The translations under genes were made by a program, and so were the position numbers. Below, piece by piece: positions 15,701-17,750 of a stretch of DNA of 17,750 bases (its first letter is position 1; each line of letters opens with the position of its first letter). The notes under the pieces were generated by a model. It did not search any database. It saw nothing but the letters and a program-made list of their open reading frames with translations, and had not been told where the DNA came from. The stretch is from Euryarchaeota archaeon UBA102 (GTDB lineage: Archaea > Thermoplasmatota > Poseidoniia > MGIII > CG-Epi1): the NCBI GenBank assembly GCA_002509225.1, contig DAHL01000005.1, positions 1-17,750 on the forward strand. Direction: 5' to 3'.

Positions 15701-16276
15701 GTATCTGGTTTCGATAATCTCGGATATTCTAACGGTAACATCGGAGATTCGAGTTTATCTCTAAGTCTATTTCGTGATACTCCTGGTGACGGCGAAGTAA
15801 CTGTTACATTTCACGATAGTCATAGCAATCTGCAAATAACTTTCGAATATTCTGTAACCGAATGGCCAGATGGTGAAGTTGGAAACATGAATTGGTTTGG
15901 TGGAGATACAGAAGGCGATTCGGGCGTAGTTCAAGTTTCTGTAGCTAATAGGGGTGCAGGAGAGTTTGAAGGTAAATTGTATTTAACACAAAACGGTCGC
16001 CAAGTCTCCGAATGGGATGTAGTTTTATCACCATCATCTGATTCAACATTCTCTTATGAATGGACTGCTGAAGAAGGCTTCCATACTTTCCAAGCTGAAT
16101 TAATAACGCTAGATGCAATAAATGGTAGAGTAGGTGAATCAGATTTAACCAATAATAATGCAGAACTCACATTCGAAATACAGAAGAAAGGCCTACCATC
16201 TATTTCATTACTAGTTTCCGTTTCTTTAGTCGTTTTAGTTGCTTTGTTCGGTTCAAGAAAGCTAATTAAGGCTTAG
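12767..16276 (+). CDS. Secreted M6-type metalloprotease with PKD-like repeats and C-terminal membrane anchor
   Basis: A 1169-residue cell-surface protease. A signal peptide (1-25, LLLAIPIFIAIVSIVS core, ending AEA) leads into an M6/immune inhibitor A-like domain (about 30-400). The zinc motif HEFGH is at 182-186, later PDLY and WGVMAGGSWN match the family, and an ENRQ..GDGLLIWHID block closes it. An Asp/Gly-rich insert (DTDGDGDGD) follows the zinc motif directly. Then come about seven PKD/Ig-like domains, beginning near 408, 500, 597, 686, 776, 861 and 942. WDFGDGS in the third is the classic PKD motif. A CARDB-like domain (about 1035-1140) and a hydrophobic helix (1143-1164) with a short basic tail follow. 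Ten Cys, an even number, suit disulfides outside the cell. It probably degrades proteins at the surface, with the repeats acting as a stalk or binding region. Confidence 0.9.
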   Translation: MKKHLLLAIPIFIAIVSIVSDNAEAVESHGTIEVAVLMAQYDDYSFQELDNTGVEDLMFGSQDSMYDFFYENSGGDLNLLGDVYGPFTLPGDKCDYGENGNRDVFDDTIDEADPSVNFGPYDAFIVIHAGQGYESGGDDCAIWSHQRGGNWQTGEKTFYQSETFPEYQNCGGRASPLGVAIHEFGHMIDLDTDGDGDGDKFVPDLYSTDYSNDGIGAWGVMAGGSWNDCGETPAYFSAWVRYMADWLDDEGELVILTSGEEDLDIQPIYSNGVVYKLPIPASDPDSDEYFLIENRQKESYDSALPGDGLLIWHIDMSVCYQKWNSNSVQNDASHRCVAVEEADGNDELDTDGGAGGQSGDPWFGDRDFTNSSYPSSNSYDGEDSLWRLLNIKQVGSAINLDINMVGEPTAIISIDGTETDPNFPIKVIKGDDVYFDASSSVDQDGDDLSFDWDVCGTSLSQESFTLSFNSYQECDVYLTVEDTDDMTHTTSVSIIVHGRPTIGYTITKTEVSMNEEITVDVSSSHDDEDGWEDVVDFWRYKNLDCGVISQNFDFSEITNWTFSYEEIGECSATLIVTDTWGAVSEVTIDILVRNEDPEVDFRIAPESGNTSISFQFEDLSTDFETDYEYLTRTWDFGDGSSLTTTDSIVYHTYSMPDTYDIILIVEDEHDGSNTTTKQFTVDNSLPIAIIDIPNGIPIDDGWTIPSGEDVLISAEESTDHEGLSLDYSWSVNDENYDGAAVNIALDSGTYNLELTVTDYHGAQVSVSRVIEVIDRPTTSLNVEFTNILVGDSLSITASNSTTTDIDSYEWTLNGGIIGTTIETIDFTPSEAGQYLISVTGHHSSGLTTDTHEITIAVYNPPVSRMDIAGLYVEGKTLLFDGSDSTGTDLSYSWILDGQEYDTVSFSKIMETGGNHHITLTVTQNPIGESTSEETFYIDWLPTLEVTIDTPNPRVGETFVLHFLASDFEDVSASISHIEVSGFDNLGYSNGNIGDSSLSLSLFRDTPGDGEVTVTFHDSHSNLQITFEYSVTEWPDGEVGNMNWFGGDTEGDSGVVQVSVANRGAGEFEGKLYLTQNGRQVSEWDVVLSPSSDSTFSYEWTAEEGFHTFQAELITLDAINGRVGESDLTNNNAELTFEIQKKGLPSISLLVSVSLVVLVALFGSRKLIKA

Positions 16277-16292
16277 TTGGTGACTTTATTCA

Positions 16293-16643
16293 ATGAATTC
16301 TGAACAACCATCCATGCGTCGCGTTTCTGATGAGAATTTCTTAGATTTAAGACGTTGGACTTCTGATAGATCGGAAGATTATGGCGGCAAACCCAAAATG
16401 CAAGTTCAAACTATAATATTGAAAAGTCCCGAACAAGTAGGCAAAATTTCCAATGAACTTTACGAAGGAAATGTAGTATTGGTCGATTTTACGCCAATGG
16501 CTTCAGATCAGCAAACACTCAATAAAGTAATTGCTGATTTAGAAAGAGCAGTTGCCGATATCGATGGCGATTTAGTAGGTATAAGCAATAAATGGATAGT
16601 CGTAGCCCCTACAAATATCCGAATTGCAAGACAAAAACTCTAG
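16293..16643 (+). CDS. sepF: SepF, archaeal cell-division protein
   Basis: A 116-residue protein matching archaeal SepF, the membrane anchor that tethers FtsZ at the division site. The C-terminal domain (about 36-115) has the expected beta-alpha-beta layout: VQTIILKSPEQV, EGNVVLVDFTPM, a helix from QQTLNKVIADLERAV, then the conserved Gly-rich turn IDGDLVGISNKWIVVAP. The N-terminus (1-25, with FLDLRRW) is short and could form the amphipathic membrane-binding helix, though this is not obvious by eye. The start at 16293 has a GGTGA nine bases upstream and lies 16 nt after the protease stop; Met8 is a possible alternative. The next gene begins about 4 nt downstream, so the two probably share a transcript. 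No ftsZ is in the window. Confidence 0.85.
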   Translation: MNSEQPSMRRVSDENFLDLRRWTSDRSEDYGGKPKMQVQTIILKSPEQVGKISNELYEGNVVLVDFTPMASDQQTLNKVIADLERAVADIDGDLVGISNKWIVVAPTNIRIARQKL

Positions 16644-16647
16644 TTCT

Positions 16648-17750
16648 TTGAGCCCTCCTCAAGTTGTAATTTTAGGAGGTGGAAACATTGGCTCTTTCGT
16701 AGCCAACGAACTCGTATCTGATGGTTTTGATGTATCTATTTTAGATTCTTCTCTTGAATGTTTAAATCTCTGTAAATCTCTAACACCAAATGTTTCCATT
16801 TCAACTTTTGATGCAACTAATGTGAATGATTATGAATCAAAATTATCAGATTCCACTTTGGTTGTTAATGCATTACCTGGACCAATCGGTCATTTGGCTT
16901 TACAAAATATAGTTAATTTAGGATTGCCATGTGTAGACGTTTCCTTCACTTCCGAAGATCCACGAATTTTAAAAGATAAAGTGATTAAATCCAATTCTTT
17001 AGTTATTGCAGACACAGGCATTGCTCCAGGACTTAGCAACCTTCTCTCTGCCGATTTAGTTACTAATAAAAAAATTCAAACTTTAGAAATTTTCGTAGGA
17101 GGTCTTCCTTTTCGTAGAACTCCACCTTGGGAATATGCAGCACCATTTTCTCCCATAGATGTGATTGCTGAATATACAAGACCTGCTCGAATAAAAATTA
17201 ATAATAAATTAGAAACTAGACCTGCATTATCTGGTTTAAAACATCTTGATATAGAAGGAATAGGAACTCTAGAGGCCTTCCTTACTGACGGTCTTCGCTC
17301 TCTTTTAGATTTGAATGTTCCGAATATGAAAGAATACACTCTTAGATATCCAGGTCACGCTGAAAAAATAACAAAACTGAAAAATCAGAATCTCCTTTCT
17401 GATGAAATAATTGAGATAGATGGCGTTCCAATGACTAAATTGAAATTAACCTCTCTCGAACTTTTCGAACAATGGAAACTTATTCCAGGTGAACCGGAAT
17501 TCACGCATTTAATAATTTCAGGAACTGATAACGATGGAGCTGTCTACGGATGGCAAATACATGATGAAGGTTTAGATGGTTGGTCCAGCATGTCTCGAAC
17601 AACAGGTTTACCAACGGTTTCATTCTGTAAGATGATATTGGATCAAACTATTAAAGATACGGGCGTCTTTATGCCTGAATATTTCGGTACAAATTCAAGT
17701 ATCATTAATCGCATTATTGAAGATTTCAAAACTAAAGGAATTTCAATCAG
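16648..17750 (+). CDS. Saccharopine dehydrogenase-like NAD(P)-dependent oxidoreductase (3' end missing)
   Basis: An open frame with no stop to the window edge (367 codons). A likely TTG start at 16648-16650 leaves four bases after the sepF stop and places the Rossmann motif (VVILGGGNIGSFVANEL) at residues 6-22, as usual. No ATG or GTG lies nearer, and TTG at 16624 would overlap sepF. The NAD-binding half continues with VVNALPGPIGHLAL, VDVSF and ADTGIAPGLSNLL. The second half has GGLPFRRTPPWEYA, GIGTLEAFLTDGLRSLL, YTLRYPGHAEKI and a late RTTGLPTVSFCKMIL then GVFMPEYFG. These are hallmarks of the saccharopine dehydrogenase/lysine 6-dehydrogenase group. The exact substrate is not clear from sequence; lysine or another amino acid is likely. 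Only the extreme C-terminus is missing. Confidence 0.88.
   Translation, partial: MSPPQVVILGGGNIGSFVANELVSDGFDVSILDSSLECLNLCKSLTPNVSISTFDATNVNDYESKLSDSTLVVNALPGPIGHLALQNIVNLGLPCVDVSFTSEDPRILKDKVIKSNSLVIADTGIAPGLSNLLSADLVTNKKIQTLEIFVGGLPFRRTPPWEYAAPFSPIDVIAEYTRPARIKINNKLETRPALSGLKHLDIEGIGTLEAFLTDGLRSLLDLNVPNMKEYTLRYPGHAEKITKLKNQNLLSDEIIEIDGVPMTKLKLTSLELFEQWKLIPGEPEFTHLIISGTDNDGAVYGWQIHDEGLDGWSSMSRTTGLPTVSFCKMILDQTIKDTGVFMPEYFGTNSSIINRIIEDFKTKGISI

Noticed and set aside
12767..16276. PKD-like repeats as a DNA tandem repeat
   Set aside because: The domains share a fold pattern but differ in sequence; no repeated nucleotide unit was seen by eye.
1..17750. CRISPR array, tRNA genes, insertion sequences, prophage or defence system
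   Set aside because: No spaced direct repeats, tRNA-like cloverleaf, transposase, integrase, nuclease or toxin-antitoxin motif was recognised, and intergenic space totals only a few hundred bases.

Overview
The window looks like a compact, AT-rich chromosome segment from an archaeon of the Thermoplasmatota, most likely an uncultivated marine lineage (Marine Group II or III). The pointers are an archaeal-type tyrosyl-tRNA synthetase, DUF5654 and archaeal SepF genes, a class II (bacterial-type) HMG-CoA reductase as in Thermoplasmatales and Archaeoglobus relatives, a very large secreted M6/PKD protease, TATA-like boxes at leaderless spacing, and overlapping gene ends. The placement is inferred from gene content; no rRNA or other phylogenetic marker was compared. 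No tRNA, rRNA, CRISPR array, insertion sequence or integrase was seen. The longest stretch without a gene is about 105 bp.

Layout. Positions 1-817 (+) hold the 3' part of tyrS. Positions 5044 down to 809 (-) hold a tight six-gene run: a HAD hydrolase, a DUF5654 membrane protein, a PAP2/AUR1-like membrane phosphatase or phosphotransferase, an M3 oligoendopeptidase, a hotdog thioesterase and a DUF309 protein. Four of its five junctions are overlaps or gaps of 11 nt or less. A divergent promoter region (5045-5124) separates this run from a plus-strand gene for an Ala/Ser/Thr-rich LEA-like protein (5125-5595). That gene's stop codon directly abuts the stop of convergent purA.

A second minus-strand unit (9752 down to 5596) encodes a 960-residue RND/MMPL-type transporter followed by adenylosuccinate synthetase (purA), joined by a TAATG stop/start overlap. 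Across a 105-bp divergent promoter region, a plus-strand series begins: class II HMG-CoA reductase, a dCTP deaminase/dUTPase-family protein that lacks the deaminase glutamate, and a squalene synthase-type enzyme. Next come the 1169-residue secreted protease, SepF, and a saccharopine dehydrogenase-like oxidoreductase that runs off the right edge.

Themes. HMG-CoA reductase (mevalonate supply) and squalene synthase (C30 isoprenoid) bracket a nucleotide-hygiene gene and lie divergent to an RND transporter, a family that can carry lipids. This suggests, without proving, a small isoprenoid/membrane module. The minus-strand run combines peptide breakdown (M3 peptidase) with membrane phospholipid chemistry (PAP2) and small hydrolases. 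The Asp-rich, disulfide-capable M6/PKD protein fits extracellular protein degradation by a heterotrophic marine archaeon. No complete, clearly unprecedented system was recognised. The most unusual items are the deaminase-family protein with its missing Glu, the LEA-like protein, the asymmetric RND transporter, and the candidate regulatory DNA upstream of the squalene synthase gene.
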